DNA of 64,000 nucleotides from Vibrio ziniensis (GTDB lineage: Bacteria; Pseudomonadota; Gammaproteobacteria; Enterobacterales; Vibrionaceae). Numbering within the stretch: the stretch's first letter is position 1; each line of letters begins with the position of its first letter. Positions 38,512 through 48,494 of the stretch are shown here, one piece after another. Location of the stretch: assembly GCF_011064285.1 (NCBI RefSeq), contig NZ_CP049331.1, positions 2,046,001 to 2,110,000 on the forward strand. Reading direction: 5' to 3'. A model generated the notes under the pieces. It ran no database searches. It saw only the letters and a list, made by a program, of their open reading frames with translations, and was not told the origin of the DNA. Both the position numbers and the translations under genes were made by a program.

Positions 38512-40428
38512 ATGAGTATTAATAAGAAATTTATTGTTAGCATTTCCCTGTTGATATGCTTGTTCGCAGCGGTACTAGTGGTATTTCAAGTCACTCATAC
38601 CATCACTTCTGTTCACCAAACGGCTCAACAACATCAGCAAGAAGCTGTTGAAGATATATCTCGATTACTCGACACCACTGACAGCATAATGCTACAGCGT
38701 GTGAAAAGTAGTATGAACTTGTTAAAAGAGCGCAGCCTTGAATTAGGTTCTCCAAGCATTAAAGATACCGATAACGTTTCTGGCAAGACCGCCTCGAATC
38801 TGTATTTCGGTGATAACAAGCAAACAAACCAGTACGAGTTAGTTGATAACCTGACTAATGTGATGGGTGGTACGGCGACGTTATTCTCTCGCATTAACGA
38901 TGAGTATGTGCGCATTTCAACCAATGTGAAGAAAGATGGAAAACGAGCGACCGGAACTGTCTTAGCTCCTACGGGTAAAGCAGCGCTCGCAATTGGTAAA
39001 GGTCAGAGTTTTTATGGTGAAGTCGATATTCTCGGCCAACCATATATTGCTGGCTATGAACCTATTATGGATAGTGGCAAAACCATTGGTATCTGGTATG
39101 TCGGATATTCAGCCGATATGAAAGCTATCTCTGATGCGGTCAACAACGCTAGAGTATTAGAGCAGGGATTTGTCGCCCTGATGGACGGTAAGGGGCAACT
39201 TCGAATGTTTTCCGGTAATACCAATGCTGATGCAGTAAGCAAAGCACTAGCAGATAAAGAGAACTGGAATGTTTCCCGAACCGTCTATACACCTTGGGGC
39301 TATGAAATAGTTTCTGCTTATCCAAATACAGAAATTAATAGCATGATTTGGAATGCTTCTCTCCAAAGCATTTCTATGGTTTTGGCAATAGGCATAGTGC
39401 TGATTGTTTTCATCTCAATGATGGTCCAAAGAATAGTCGGTAAACCACTTAAAGTTTACGTTGATGCTATTCATAACTTAGCGGATGGCGAAGGAGATCT
39501 CACTAAACGCTTTGAACAGCATAGTAAAGATGAACTGGGCACAATGGCACTTGGGTTCAACAATCTACTCGATCGAATACACGAGACAATTAAACACTCA
39601 AAATCCGCCGCGGAAGATGTTAGCCAGTCTGCAAATCAGTTGTTGGCTCTAGCGAGCAAATCATTGAATTCCATCTCATCGCAAAACAAGGATACAGAGC
39701 AAGTTGCAGCAGCTTCTCATGAAATGAGTATTTCAGCGTTAGATATTGCCAAAAATACCGCGGATGCGGAGAAGAATGCCTACCAAGCTAATCAAGATGT
39801 TCATAAAGTGGGTGAAACACTGACCACAACCATCCGGAGTATCGAACATCAGGCAAGTAACATCGAAAGCTCAAATCTTGTTGTACAAGAACTGGTTGAT
39901 GCCAGCGACAGTATTAGTAAAGTTCTTACCGTCATTCGCGATATTGCCGACCAAACAAACCTGTTAGCGCTTAACGCAGCCATTGAGGCAGCTCGTGCAG
40001 GTGAACAAGGCCGAGGGTTTGCTGTTGTGGCAGATGAAGTTCGCTTGCTAGCAAGCAGAACACAGACCTCAACAGAAGAAATTCGCAAAATGGTTGAGCG
40101 GTTACAACACAGCGGCAATCAGGCTTCAGAACAAATGAACACAAGTCGGAAAGCTGCAGAGAACAACGTGGCTCAGGCTAGAGCAGCGGACGAGGTTCTT
40201 AGAACGGTGCTCTCTTCAGTGAATAATATCTCACAGTTAAACGCTGAGATTGCAAGCGCGGTAGAACAGCAGCGATTCGTCGCTGAGGATGTCAGTAAAA
40301 ATATCAACCTTATTCGTGAAGCGAGTGATCAAAACTTGAATTACAGCAGCGAAACAACCCAAGCTTGTAAAACATTAAGCACGCTTGCAGAAAACCTAAA
40401 CTCTCAGCTATCTCACTACAAAGTGTAA
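38512..40428 (+). CDS. methyl-accepting chemotaxis protein with single Cache-type sensor
   Basis: 638 residues: TM1 (about 7-27), a periplasmic sensor of the Cache_3/Cache_2 type (about 35-280; [38 protein letters not shown]), TM2 (about 283-305), HAMP (about 308-360) and a signalling domain with the invariant hairpin tip [20 protein letters not shown]. No C-terminal CheR pentapeptide is present. Sensors of this type often bind small carboxylates, which is family knowledge. The next gene is a second MCP with a different sensor; the two have separate upstream regions. Confidence 0.92.
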   Translation: MSINKKFIVSISLLICLFAAVLVVFQVTHTITSVHQTAQQHQQEAVEDISRLLDTTDSIMLQRVKSSMNLLKERSLELGSPSIKDTDNVSGKTASNLYFGDNKQTNQYELVDNLTNVMGGTATLFSRINDEYVRISTNVKKDGKRATGTVLAPTGKAALAIGKGQSFYGEVDILGQPYIAGYEPIMDSGKTIGIWYVGYSADMKAISDAVNNARVLEQGFVALMDGKGQLRMFSGNTNADAVSKALADKENWNVSRTVYTPWGYEIVSAYPNTEINSMIWNASLQSISMVLAIGIVLIVFISMMVQRIVGKPLKVYVDAIHNLADGEGDLTKRFEQHSKDELGTMALGFNNLLDRIHETIKHSKSAAEDVSQSANQLLALASKSLNSISSQNKDTEQVAAASHEMSISALDIAKNTADAEKNAYQANQDVHKVGETLTTTIRSIEHQASNIESSNLVVQELVDASDSISKVLTVIRDIADQTNLLALNAAIEAARAGEQGRGFAVVADEVRLLASRTQTSTEEIRKMVERLQHSGNQASEQMNTSRKAAENNVAQARAADEVLRTVLSSVNNISQLNAEIASAVEQQRFVAEDVSKNINLIREASDQNLNYSSETTQACKTLSTLAENLNSQLSHYKV

Positions 40429-40436
40429 ATCTAAAA

Positions 40437-40464
40437 CGCGCTAGTCGTCTCTTTGGCTAGCGCG
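40437..40464 (+). terminator. hairpin after the first MCP gene
   Basis: Perfect 8-bp stem CGCGCTAG/CTAGCGCG with a 12-base loop, nine bases after the stop codon. The following sequence is not T-rich, so termination strength is uncertain. Confidence 0.5.
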
Positions 40465-40702
40465 CCATCATCCTTCCACTCACCACGTGCCTCTATTGCG
40501 CCAGTACAACCCCCAAACACGAATAAATAATCATCAATTTCATATCATTTGTAATTCCGAAATTGACCCAAAATATGTTTTAGGATTTCTGTGTAAACTT
40601 TACCTACCGAAATGAGGTTAAAGAATATATAGTCGGCGCAAATAGATTATTTATTCATATTGTTTATATTTTAAAGATTGCACATTGTCGTATGAGGGAA
40701 TC

Positions 40703-42583
40703 ATGAACAGATTCAAACTACAAACGATCGGCACACTGAGCCTTCTCATTGCCGTGATTATAATTCTAATTGCTGCATTAGATTACAGAGCTTTTCGAAA
40801 TGAGAGCATTGCCCAACATAAAGAAATGTTAAGGGAACAGAATGCCACCATGGAGGCAACTCTTCATTCCAAGTTTGAAAGTTACCGCAGTGAACTAGCA
40901 GCACTAAGTACTTTTGAAGGTGATACCGAAGGCGGTAGTTTGGCTACCCATGTTATTCGTCAGTTAAGAACCTTACAAAGAGTACAACAAGATGTTAGCG
41001 AATCCGTTTCTATTTTGACTAAAGACGGCAGTCTCTTTAATTCGGACGGTGAAAAACTACCGTTCAACGCTAAGAATATGAACCGTTCCTACTACAACGC
41101 AGTGTTCAATGATGGCAAGGACTTTTACGTTTCTGAGCCATTTAAATCTGCGACCAGTGGTAATTTCGTTATCGCTGTGATTTATAAACTTAATGACGAA
41201 ACAGCAATTACCGCCAATCTTAAAGCGAGTTCTGTTTTAGGTAGCTTTGCGGACAAAACAAACATGTTCCTTTATGCTCATGATGGTACCATCTTACACT
41301 CACCCTACTCAGGGCTGATTGGTAAAAACGTCTTTAATGAGCGCCCACTTTATAAACAATTCAATACTTCAAATCCTGAGCTTAGCTACAGCGCTGTTGT
41401 GAACGGAAAAGATACTGACTTTACTGCTTTCTGGACTGGGCTTGAAATCAGTGGGTGGAGCTTTGTTACTTTCACCCCGAACAGTGAAATTGAGGAAGGC
41501 GCAAACGAACAACTGTTCTATGCGGCTCTTACGGGTCTTGTCTGTATCATTTTGGCTAGTGCTGTATTAATGATGATCATTAATAAATTGGTACTGAGAC
41601 CTGTAGGCGGCGCTCCAGATGAAATCGCAGCACTGATGAAAGAGATGGCAACAGGTAACCTATCTCATAACTTCGCTCTAACAGGCAAAGAAACGGGTAT
41701 TTATCTCTCTTTAGTTAACCTTTCAGCGCAGTTATCTAACTTAATCAAAAACTCTCTGAGCATTTCAGAAAACGTCTCCTCTGCGGCACAAGAGCTCAAT
41801 GTTGTTATGAACGAAACACAACACAACGCTCAAGATGAACTTCAGCAAATGGAACAAGTTTCGACTGCGATCAATGAATTATCTTCAACCTCTCAGGAAG
41901 TAAGCAATAAAGCTGTGATGGCAGAAGATGAAGCTCGTAAAACACAACACAGTGTTGCGAGTGGTAAACAAACACTAGAGCAAAACATCAATTTAACTGA
42001 CAAGATTAGCCAATCAGTAACTAACACAGCAAGTATTGTTAGCGAGCTTGGTCAGTTAGTACTGGAAATCGGCAGCGTTACTGAAGTGATTAATAACATT
42101 TCAGAACAAACCAATTTGCTCGCTCTAAACGCTGCAATTGAAGCTGCTCGTGCCGGTGAGCAAGGAAGAGGATTCTCTGTTGTAGCGGATGAAGTACGCG
42201 TTCTAGCAACTCGTACTCAAGAATCAACTGTTAGTATTCAGAAAATTATTGAAAGACTACGCGGTCAGTCAGACAAAGCCAATAAAAATATGATGGAAAA
42301 CGTTGATTTGATTGAGGAGTCGGTGGCTCTTGCTGATCAAATTAAAGCAGCATTTGAAGAAATTGCAGCTGCGTCGCAGTCTATTTCAGACATCAATACT
42401 TTAGTTGCAACGGCTTCACAGCAGCAGTTTGCTGTGACTGAAGAAATTTCTCAGTCCATTACCAACACATTTGATTTAGTAAACCGTAACGTGTCAGCGA
42501 TTCACCAAACGCTACAAGCTTCAACTGAACTTGCGCAGCTAGCTGAAGCTCAGACTAACGAACTGGAGTATTTTAAAGTCTAG
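40703..42583 (+). CDS. methyl-accepting chemotaxis protein with double Cache sensor
   Basis: 626 residues: TM1 (about 8-28), a dCache_1 periplasmic sensor (about 35-265; [19 protein letters not shown]), TM2 (about 272-293), HAMP-like linker and a signalling domain with [20 protein letters not shown]. The ATG at 40703 with GAGGG upstream is preferred over an in-frame TTG at 40685. dCache_1 receptors commonly bind amino acids or other small ligands. The upstream 270 bp and its own terminator suggest independent expression. Confidence 0.92.
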   Translation: MNRFKLQTIGTLSLLIAVIIILIAALDYRAFRNESIAQHKEMLREQNATMEATLHSKFESYRSELAALSTFEGDTEGGSLATHVIRQLRTLQRVQQDVSESVSILTKDGSLFNSDGEKLPFNAKNMNRSYYNAVFNDGKDFYVSEPFKSATSGNFVIAVIYKLNDETAITANLKASSVLGSFADKTNMFLYAHDGTILHSPYSGLIGKNVFNERPLYKQFNTSNPELSYSAVVNGKDTDFTAFWTGLEISGWSFVTFTPNSEIEEGANEQLFYAALTGLVCIILASAVLMMIINKLVLRPVGGAPDEIAALMKEMATGNLSHNFALTGKETGIYLSLVNLSAQLSNLIKNSLSISENVSSAAQELNVVMNETQHNAQDELQQMEQVSTAINELSSTSQEVSNKAVMAEDEARKTQHSVASGKQTLEQNINLTDKISQSVTNTASIVSELGQLVLEIGSVTEVINNISEQTNLLALNAAIEAARAGEQGRGFSVVADEVRVLATRTQESTVSIQKIIERLRGQSDKANKNMMENVDLIEESVALADQIKAAFEEIAAASQSISDINTLVATASQQQFAVTEEISQSITNTFDLVNRNVSAIHQTLQASTELAQLAEAQTNELEYFKV

Positions 42584-42591
42584 TTTGTCAT

Positions 42592-42632
42592 AACCCTCCT
42601 CTTCCTCACGGTTTCTGAACGAGGAGGGTTTG
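42592..42632 (+). terminator. terminator after the second MCP gene
   Basis: AACCCTCCTC pairs with GAGGAGGGTT across a 20-base loop, followed by TTGCTT. It faces the 3' end of the dialkylresorcinol-type operon. Confidence 0.75.
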
Positions 42633-42755
42633 CTTATCAATGCCCAATCACTGATCTATGAATTGTCCTGATTAATATTGTCCAAATGGCTAGAAGTCAT
42701 TCAAGATGAGTACATCATCATTCGATAACTGATTTAAAGCCAGGTTGGTTTAGCT

Positions 42756-43592
42756 TTAATGTGTTTTCACCACGGTAATACAGTACTTCCCATCAATGCA
42801 GTTGATAAGTTGCAATAAGCCTGATCTAGTTTCAACAAACTGAATTATGTTGTGAAGCATATTTGTTTCATAAAAGTCACAAGCTACCTCAAATAAGTCA
42901 AGGTGTTCATACTCCATTATCTTCGACCGAGAAATGTCATCCATCCTTTGGCTTATTGCTACATAACAGGGATCAGTTACCGCGTTTAAGTATCTTTTTA
43001 GACCCTCGTCATCCATCACCTCGGATATATGCACAACTTGGGCTGATGCATTGTTCTTATCCTGACTGAGTAACAGCCAATTCGCGCCTTCACCGATAAC
43101 GATGTTGTCGTTTAAACCTAGATAATGATGGGGAGAAATCGTTTCGCATGGGAGTTCATCAATACCACCCAGCAAAATTTGACTTTCATAGCCTAAACGC
43201 AACTTAGCGCTAGAGAGTTTCATTGCATTTTCAACAACAAACCCTTGATGCGACAAATTCAAATTTGCACTATCTAGCCCAAGGTATTTACTGATGTAGA
43301 AACCAGCGGTGTTACTCAGTGAGTTAATAAAATCCACTGGTTTGGGAGGTGTTTTATCAATGTATCGCTGCTCGCATGAACGGCTAAATACTGACAAATC
43401 TCCTTGTCCCGATACTAGGTAAAGTGCCGTATCGCTAGATAACTCTTTGATATTAGAAACGCCTAAGATACCCATTTGAATAAAACGGTCAGTCCTTCGA
43501 ATGTAGTCGGAAGCAACCTTTTTGCATTCTTGTTTAATATCAACCGATGGATCTCGGTGAACGTAGTAAGAAGATACCTGATGGATATACAT
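42756..43592 (-). CDS. ketosynthase-like protein lacking the catalytic Cys (chain-length-factor-like)
   Basis: About 278 residues with the outline of a beta-ketoacyl synthase N-terminal domain: LSNTAGFYISKYLGLDSANLNLS, then a shared helix (VVENAMKLSSA), GGIDELPCE and NIVIGEGANWLLLS, equivalent to the GGxE and GEGA elements of KAS II. Where KAS II has TACSS the sequence reads SHQGF, and the C-terminal half with the two His residues is missing. Enzymatic condensation on its own is unlikely; a partner or chain-length role for the preceding ketosynthase is inferred. It overlaps that gene's stop codon. AAGGAGGT lies just upstream, and both adjacent ATG codons (43595, 43592) are possible starts. 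It is the last gene of the nine-gene cluster. Confidence 0.75.
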   Translation of the reverse strand: MYIHQVSSYYVHRDPSVDIKQECKKVASDYIRRTDRFIQMGILGVSNIKELSSDTALYLVSGQGDLSVFSRSCEQRYIDKTPPKPVDFINSLSNTAGFYISKYLGLDSANLNLSHQGFVVENAMKLSSAKLRLGYESQILLGGIDELPCETISPHHYLGLNDNIVIGEGANWLLLSQDKNNASAQVVHISEVMDDEGLKRYLNAVTDPCYVAISQRMDDISRSKIMEYEHLDLFEVACDFYETNMLHNIIQFVETRSGLLQLINCIDGKYCITVVKTH

Positions 43593-44734
43593 CATACCTC
43601 CTTCTTCTCAATGACAAAGACGTTATTATTGCCACCAAAGCCAAAACAGTTGATCAAAAAGATACCTTTTTCACATGAAATAGTCTCTTGTGTAGGAGAC
43701 CAGTTCATTTCAGGATCAATATTTGAGAAATTGGGCGTTTGTGGAATGAAACCATGATCAATAGCATTCATCATCAGTACTAACTCACTCGTTCCACAGC
43801 TACCTAATGTATGACCAATATAGGGCTTTAAAGAAAAAAACGGTGGCGCAGTATCAAATACTGACTTCATACCATTAATTTCGGCTAAATCACTTAGATG
43901 ACTCGCAGTACCATGCGCTTTTATAGCGGCAATATCCCGACTGGAAACACCACTGTTATCTAGTGCTTGATTAATCACTTTTGCCACACCTGAACCATCA
44001 GGATTAACACCAGTAACACTGTGGGTTTCACAACGGCTATCTCCACCGAGAAAACGCCAAGATGACGGTTTGACATCACTACGGCTCATAAGTATCACAC
44101 TTAATGATTCCCCTAGCATCAAGCCATCCCTTGTGAGATCAAACGGCTTACAACTCTCGGCGGCCAAAAGTTGCATCGAAACAAATCCCTCAACTGAATG
44201 CTCAGCAAATGTTTCAATCCCCACGACTAACGCATAATCGAGTACCTGACTATCAAGCATAGTTGCAGCATCTAAAATCGCATTTGAGCTTGAAGTACAG
44301 GCTGTATTGTAAGTGAGGCTAAAATCATTCAGTCCAAAATGGTCTCTTAAACGTTCGGCATATCTCCCGTTTCCAATCCTTTGCTTTGCTATTGATTGCC
44401 TTTGTTGCTGCTTGATACTTTCGCCAAGAGGAACGGATAAAGAAAGATCATTAGAAGCACAACCAACAAACAAACCACATTGTGAATGTTGACTCTGCTT
44501 GATTGAGCACTGCTCGAAAATAGACTCGATTAAAGTAATTAAGTATGGAACTGGGTCAAACAGCGCATCAAAAGTGCTTTCACTTCGTATCGCGTAATAA
44601 GGAAGCGTTCTTTCTTCATCAAAAACCTGTACTGATTTCCGCTGAGTGACAAACTCACCTTTCTGTAATGCTTCTATTTGCTGCTGTTTATTGCCTAATG
44701 CGCTAAGGACTTCTCCAGCTAAAAAAGTAATCAT
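43592..44734 (-). CDS. beta-ketoacyl-ACP synthase II-type of the DAR-like cluster
   Basis: A 380-residue FabF-like condensing enzyme with an intact triad: Cys146 in NTACTSSS, His274 in AHGTASH and His308 in YIGHTLGSCG. It is slightly shorter than housekeeping FabF and quite divergent from the ApeR-like enzyme at 451-1680. The ACP gene lies 4 bp upstream and a Cys-less ketosynthase-like gene directly follows, overlapping by 1-4 bp. This KS plus KS-like plus ACP set is the layout of a dedicated type II chain-building unit, here likely supplying a beta-ketoacyl or unusual acyl chain to the DarB-type enzyme. Confidence 0.85.
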   Translation of the reverse strand: MITFLAGEVLSALGNKQQQIEALQKGEFVTQRKSVQVFDEERTLPYYAIRSESTFDALFDPVPYLITLIESIFEQCSIKQSQHSQCGLFVGCASNDLSLSVPLGESIKQQQRQSIAKQRIGNGRYAERLRDHFGLNDFSLTYNTACTSSSNAILDAATMLDSQVLDYALVVGIETFAEHSVEGFVSMQLLAAESCKPFDLTRDGLMLGESLSVILMSRSDVKPSSWRFLGGDSRCETHSVTGVNPDGSGVAKVINQALDNSGVSSRDIAAIKAHGTASHLSDLAEINGMKSVFDTAPPFFSLKPYIGHTLGSCGTSELVLMMNAIDHGFIPQTPNFSNIDPEMNWSPTQETISCEKGIFLINCFGFGGNNNVFVIEKKEV

Positions 44735-44738
44735 GAAG

Positions 44739-45008
44739 CTATTCCGGCTGAAGATGATCGGCTAAGTCATTAATAGTCGTTACAACACGACGGAATTCTT
44801 TAGGATCAACTAAGCGTAAATTGAAGTGGCGTTGAAGCAGCATAGAAATCTGTAAACCATCAACGGAATCAAAATCAAGTTCACTTTCTGGAGAAAATAG
44901 CATCACATCATCAGAAAGCTCATTAGGATCCATGTCGTCACGATCGCACTCTTCAAGAATCATTGTTTTCAGCTTTAACTTAAATTGATTATCCAAAGAG
45001 CCTTTCAT
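44739..45008 (-). CDS. acyl carrier protein of the DAR-like cluster
   Basis: An 89-residue acidic carrier protein. The phosphopantetheine attachment Ser48 is in LDFDSVDGLQISM, a DSVD variant of the usual DSL motif, and a helix of the usual type follows (INDLADHL). It starts within the permease stop codon (ATGA) and ends 4 bp before the ketosynthase gene. It should shuttle the growing acyl chain between the cluster's condensing enzymes. A phosphopantetheinyl transferase is not encoded in this cluster and must be supplied elsewhere (often the APE cluster or the chromosome). Confidence 0.88.
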   Translation of the reverse strand: MKGSLDNQFKLKLKTMILEECDRDDMDPNELSDDVMLFSPESELDFDSVDGLQISMLLQRHFNLRLVDPKEFRRVVTTINDLADHLQPE

Positions 45009-46165
45009 GCTTCTTTCCTTTTCTTAAATGTAAATACAATAGCCGCAAGGCAAAGAGATATAACGCCAAACAGAGTCAGAGCGATGGCTTCTGGGATGAT
45101 GTCTCTCACACCACCTCCACGCAAGAAAATATCTAGGAAACCTTCAAGCCCCCAGGACATAGGAGAGATATTAGCTAAAGTCTGCATAGACTCTGGCATT
45201 ACCATCTTTGGAACCATAACACCACCAACGGCACCTAGCAGAATATTAATAATCCCACCGATGGTTGTAGCTTGCTCTACGCTATCTACGGAACTCGCAA
45301 TTAGAATAGACAAACCAATAGCAGAAATACTCAGAGCTAAAGAGACCAATACCAAACCAAATACAGAACCCGAAATGGTCAATGGTGCAGCCCCAAAATG
45401 AGGTACAACGAAAACACCTACAGCAATCATCAGCCAAACTTGAATTTGATTGATCAACATGTACGGAATGATTTTTCCCGCAAACAAATTGACGATACTG
45501 ACATTCATGGTCATAAGTCGTCTTAACGTGTTTTGTTTTTTCTCGTTGATAAAGATAGTAGACATTGGAATGACGACAAAAAACAATCCAAATACTATCC
45601 AAGAAGGCACACTTTGTTGTGTCGAAGTGGGTTTTTCATTTTCTGCAAACTTTGCATAAGCAACTTCAATAAGATCATCTTCATGAGAGATGGTCTCCTG
45701 TCCCGCACCAGAGCCTAACGCCCTTTGACCTGCGAAACTCAAGGACTCTAGTTGGTTCTTCATCCAGATAAGAGACACTTGGTTTTTAAACAGGGTTAAC
45801 AGTGATGGTGAAGTATCAGCGGCAACTGTTAAGTTGATAGGTGACGACTTGTTTTCAAACCCCGCGGGGATATCAACGATAAACTGTACCCCTTCCTCTT
45901 CAGGCGAACGATAAGTATCCTGACTGTACTCAAGCTGTGAAAAAGATGGACTCTTCGCTAATTGCGTTAACAATGCTTGACTTACCTGGCTATTGTCTCG
46001 ATCTATCGCGATATAACTCATCAAAGATTTATCTTCATTCATGACATCTTTTAAGGCGATAGACATAATTAAGATGAACACAGATGGCATAATGAACAAA
46101 GCGGCTAAAGCGTGTTTATCTCTACTTATCAGCAAAAATTCTTTAGTAAGCATTGCTTTAAACAT
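45005..46165 (-). CDS. ABC-2 type transporter permease of the DAR-like cluster
   Basis: A 386-residue permease of the ABC-2/YhhJ-like type: TM1 near residues 20-40 (ALAALFIMPSVFILIMSIAL), a large extracytoplasmic domain (about 45-190), then five helices (about 195-380) with the conserved EKKQNTLRRLM segment before TM3. With the ATPase encoded just upstream it forms an exporter, probably of lipid-like product. The ATG at 46165 with AAGGGG seven bases upstream was preferred over the adjacent GTG at 46168. It overlaps the ATPase gene by 8 bp. Confidence 0.88.
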   Translation of the reverse strand: MFKAMLTKEFLLISRDKHALAALFIMPSVFILIMSIALKDVMNEDKSLMSYIAIDRDNSQVSQALLTQLAKSPSFSQLEYSQDTYRSPEEEGVQFIVDIPAGFENKSSPINLTVAADTSPSLLTLFKNQVSLIWMKNQLESLSFAGQRALGSGAGQETISHEDDLIEVAYAKFAENEKPTSTQQSVPSWIVFGLFFVVIPMSTIFINEKKQNTLRRLMTMNVSIVNLFAGKIIPYMLINQIQVWLMIAVGVFVVPHFGAAPLTISGSVFGLVLVSLALSISAIGLSILIASSVDSVEQATTIGGIINILLGAVGGVMVPKMVMPESMQTLANISPMSWGLEGFLDIFLRGGGVRDIIPEAIALTLFGVISLCLAAIVFTFKKRKEA

Positions 46166-47078
46166 CACAACGCCCCTTAGAAGTGAGCTGAATAAACATC
46201 GACTCTAAGGTCGTTGTACCATAGCGAATATGTTTGACTTTAATTTTGCTCTCTTCCAATTTACTGAGAACAGTACTAATAACCGAAGCCTCTATAGTAT
46301 TAAGCAGCAGCGTTTCGTTATCTATCACTTGCACTATATCTTGCCTGTCAAACAGAGCATCGACAGGTTGAGTTTGAGGGTAAAGTTCAACAACGACCTG
46401 CTGCGATTCATGATTATTAACCATCTCATCAATGGTGCCTTGTTTGATTATTTTCCCTGAGTTAATAATCGCAACTTCATCGCATATCTTCTCTATTTCA
46501 GGCATGTAATGAGAGGTGTAGACGATGGTTTTGTTGTCTCTGGCATATTCTTTAATACTGTCCAAAATGTCGTTACGTGACTCGGGGTCAATGCCGACAG
46601 TTGGTTCATCAAAAAACAGAACATCAGGATTATTGAGCAAACCTATCGCAATATTTAATCGACGTTTTTGTCCACCAGACAGTGTTGACGCTTTTCGCTC
46701 TAACATGGAGGACAAGCGATTAGTCTCGATAGCGTATTCAAAGTTACGGCTGAAATGGCTGCCTTTAATACCTTGAATACCTGCGAAAAAATTCAAATTT
46801 TCTTTCACTGTTAATTGGTCATAAAACGCAAGACTTTGGGGTATCAACGAACAACGTTCGCGGATGACCTTAAGATTTTGCGATAATGGTAGGTCAAAGA
46901 AGGTAATTTTTCCCGCATCATAAGTTAACAAGCCATTCAGTATAGACATAAGCGTCGTCTTTCCCGCTCCATTTGGCCCAAGTAGGCCAAATATGGAGTT
47001 AGAAGGGATAGTAAGAGATAAATTGTCTAACGCTTTAACTTCATTATATGACTTGGATAATGCCTCTATATGGATCAT
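46158..47078 (-). CDS. ABC transporter ATP-binding protein of the DAR-like cluster
   Basis: A 306-residue ATPase of the CcmA/NatA (ABC-2 export) type: Walker A GPNGAGKTT (34-42), signature LSGGQKRRLNIA, Walker B VLFFDEPTVGID and switch His in YTSHYM, followed by a C-terminal extension of about 80 residues as in drug/lipid exporters. Its start shares one base with the stop codon of the BtrH-like gene, and it is coupled to the permease downstream. Export of the cluster's product is the simplest role. Confidence 0.92.
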   Translation of the reverse strand: MIHIEALSKSYNEVKALDNLSLTIPSNSIFGLLGPNGAGKTTLMSILNGLLTYDAGKITFFDLPLSQNLKVIRERCSLIPQSLAFYDQLTVKENLNFFAGIQGIKGSHFSRNFEYAIETNRLSSMLERKASTLSGGQKRRLNIAIGLLNNPDVLFFDEPTVGIDPESRNDILDSIKEYARDNKTIVYTSHYMPEIEKICDEVAIINSGKIIKQGTIDEMVNNHESQQVVVELYPQTQPVDALFDRQDIVQVIDNETLLLNTIEASVISTVLSKLEESKIKVKHIRYGTTTLESMFIQLTSKGRCDV

Positions 47079-48076
47079 TAAAAGGCTCTCAGAAGTGATT
47101 GATAAAGCAGTTTTTCTTGACCAGCAATGGACTCTAATTTAGATGCAATCGCAAAATAATCAATCGGTTGATTATTTTTAGGACGAATCGCTTTGGCGAT
47201 AAGTAATGCGAACTCTCGCCATTGGTCACCAATCATAGTCATTTCTGTTGATGCTTGTCTCAAATTATCATTATTGATAAGAGTTGCCGACTCTTGAAGA
47301 AACGATGCATAAATATATCGGAACCCAGCTCCGCCGGTACCAATTTCTTCCTGCATGCGGATGATATGGCCTAAGAACAATTTGGCATAATGCGAGTCTT
47401 TATTTTCTAGATCTCGGATATGCTTCGCCAAAAAATGCATGCCTTTTAGCCCCGCAATAGGAACCGGAGTTTTTAACATGGATTTTGCGGTTTTCTTGAT
47501 GCTTTTTTCGATGATTGTTGAATAATCGATCGACGTTGGAACATACGTCGGATAATACAGGGCCCCTTTAGGTGCCATTACACCCTTAACAAAACGCGCT
47601 TTTTGTAATGCACTTTCATCGGATGAAACAAGATGCTCAAACACGGGATCACTGATGGTATAAGTACTGTCTTCTTTATCAATGACAACGAGGTTATGAG
47701 CATTGAAATGAAAACGCATCTCCTCTGGAAAATATGGAAGCCAAAATACCGAAGTCTGAGCACCTACTATTTTCCCTTCTGCCAATAACGTATCGAGCCT
47801 TTTCGTACCATGCTCAGGTTTGGAAAATGTCTCTACCTTCATTTTCACGCCCAATGCCTTTTGCACACCTTTGATGATTGATTTAGGCATAGAACGATAA
47901 GCGATTAACGGCATTCCGCTGAGTTTAACGAAAGGAAGATAAGCAAAGGTGAGAGCACTAGATAAGCCAAACACCATTGGTTCAGATAAAGGCAAACCAT
48001 GGTGGGTTAATATCGACGACATAACACCACTTTCACAATGCGCATGATGTTGGTGAGAAAAACCATTATTACTCAT
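47078..48076 (-). CDS. BtrH_N domain protein (acyltransferase/peptidase-like) of the DAR-like cluster
   Basis: A 332-residue protein beginning with the BtrH_N-type motif HCESGVMSSILTHHG (putative nucleophile Cys14), followed by FGLSSALTF, a VDNAHNLV-like segment (FNAHNLVVIDKED with candidate catalytic His) and ISDPVF. The C-terminal half resembles the DUF4872 region paired with BtrH_N. BtrH of the butirosin pathway transfers an acyl group from an acyl carrier protein to an amino sugar through a Cys nucleophile. Here an acyl transfer from the cluster ACP to a phenol, lipid or other acceptor is a reasonable inference. It overlaps both neighbours by 1-8 bp. Confidence 0.8.
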   Translation of the reverse strand: MSNNGFSHQHHAHCESGVMSSILTHHGLPLSEPMVFGLSSALTFAYLPFVKLSGMPLIAYRSMPKSIIKGVQKALGVKMKVETFSKPEHGTKRLDTLLAEGKIVGAQTSVFWLPYFPEEMRFHFNAHNLVVIDKEDSTYTISDPVFEHLVSSDESALQKARFVKGVMAPKGALYYPTYVPTSIDYSTIIEKSIKKTAKSMLKTPVPIAGLKGMHFLAKHIRDLENKDSHYAKLFLGHIIRMQEEIGTGGAGFRYIYASFLQESATLINNDNLRQASTEMTMIGDQWREFALLIAKAIRPKNNQPIDYFAIASKLESIAGQEKLLYQSLLRAF

Positions 48077-48494
48077 CTTTGTTTTCCTCTACGCTAATCT
48101 CTGGCAAGGTAATCAGTTGCTCAACACTGATACCTAAAGCTTCACTGTATGTATTCAATTGCTTCGTTGAAAGCTTTGTAAAAACAGCCGGCTTCATATG
48201 GCGTTTAACTCGCCATTTAAACCAACCAACAGACTGAGCCAGCACCATGAGATCCATACGTTGTGCATACATATGATAGTAAAGAGGAGATTTATCACCC
48301 TTCTTTACTAACTCATAAGCAGCAAGAGCTTGACGCTCAAACTCATTCAGAGCTTGCTTAGTCACAAGCTCTTCAGCCTCCCATCCGGAAGATGCAACCA
48401 CGGCATATTCTCCAGACTCACTAGTCGCGTACAATGCCTTTGAATTATTGGCGTAAGTGGAAGACTTATCTTGAGGTACTTTTTTTGCTTCCAT
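48069..48494 (-). CDS. uncharacterised 141-residue protein of the DAR-like cluster
   Basis: Not recognised. Charged and largely helical, without signal peptide or transmembrane segment. The N-terminal 40 residues are polar and probably disordered; the middle has LNEFERQALAAYELVKKGDK and YYHMYAQRMDLMVLAQSVGW; the rest is KRHMKPAVFTKLS and a helical end. It starts exactly at the DarB stop codon (one shared base) and overlaps the BtrH-like gene by 8 bp. Such coupling on both sides means it is a real gene and probably forms a complex with, or assists, one of these two enzymes. Confidence 0.8.
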   Translation of the reverse strand: MEAKKVPQDKSSTYANNSKALYATSESGEYAVVASSGWEAEELVTKQALNEFERQALAAYELVKKGDKSPLYYHMYAQRMDLMVLAQSVGWFKWRVKRHMKPAVFTKLSTKQLNTYSEALGISVEQLITLPEISVEENKDE

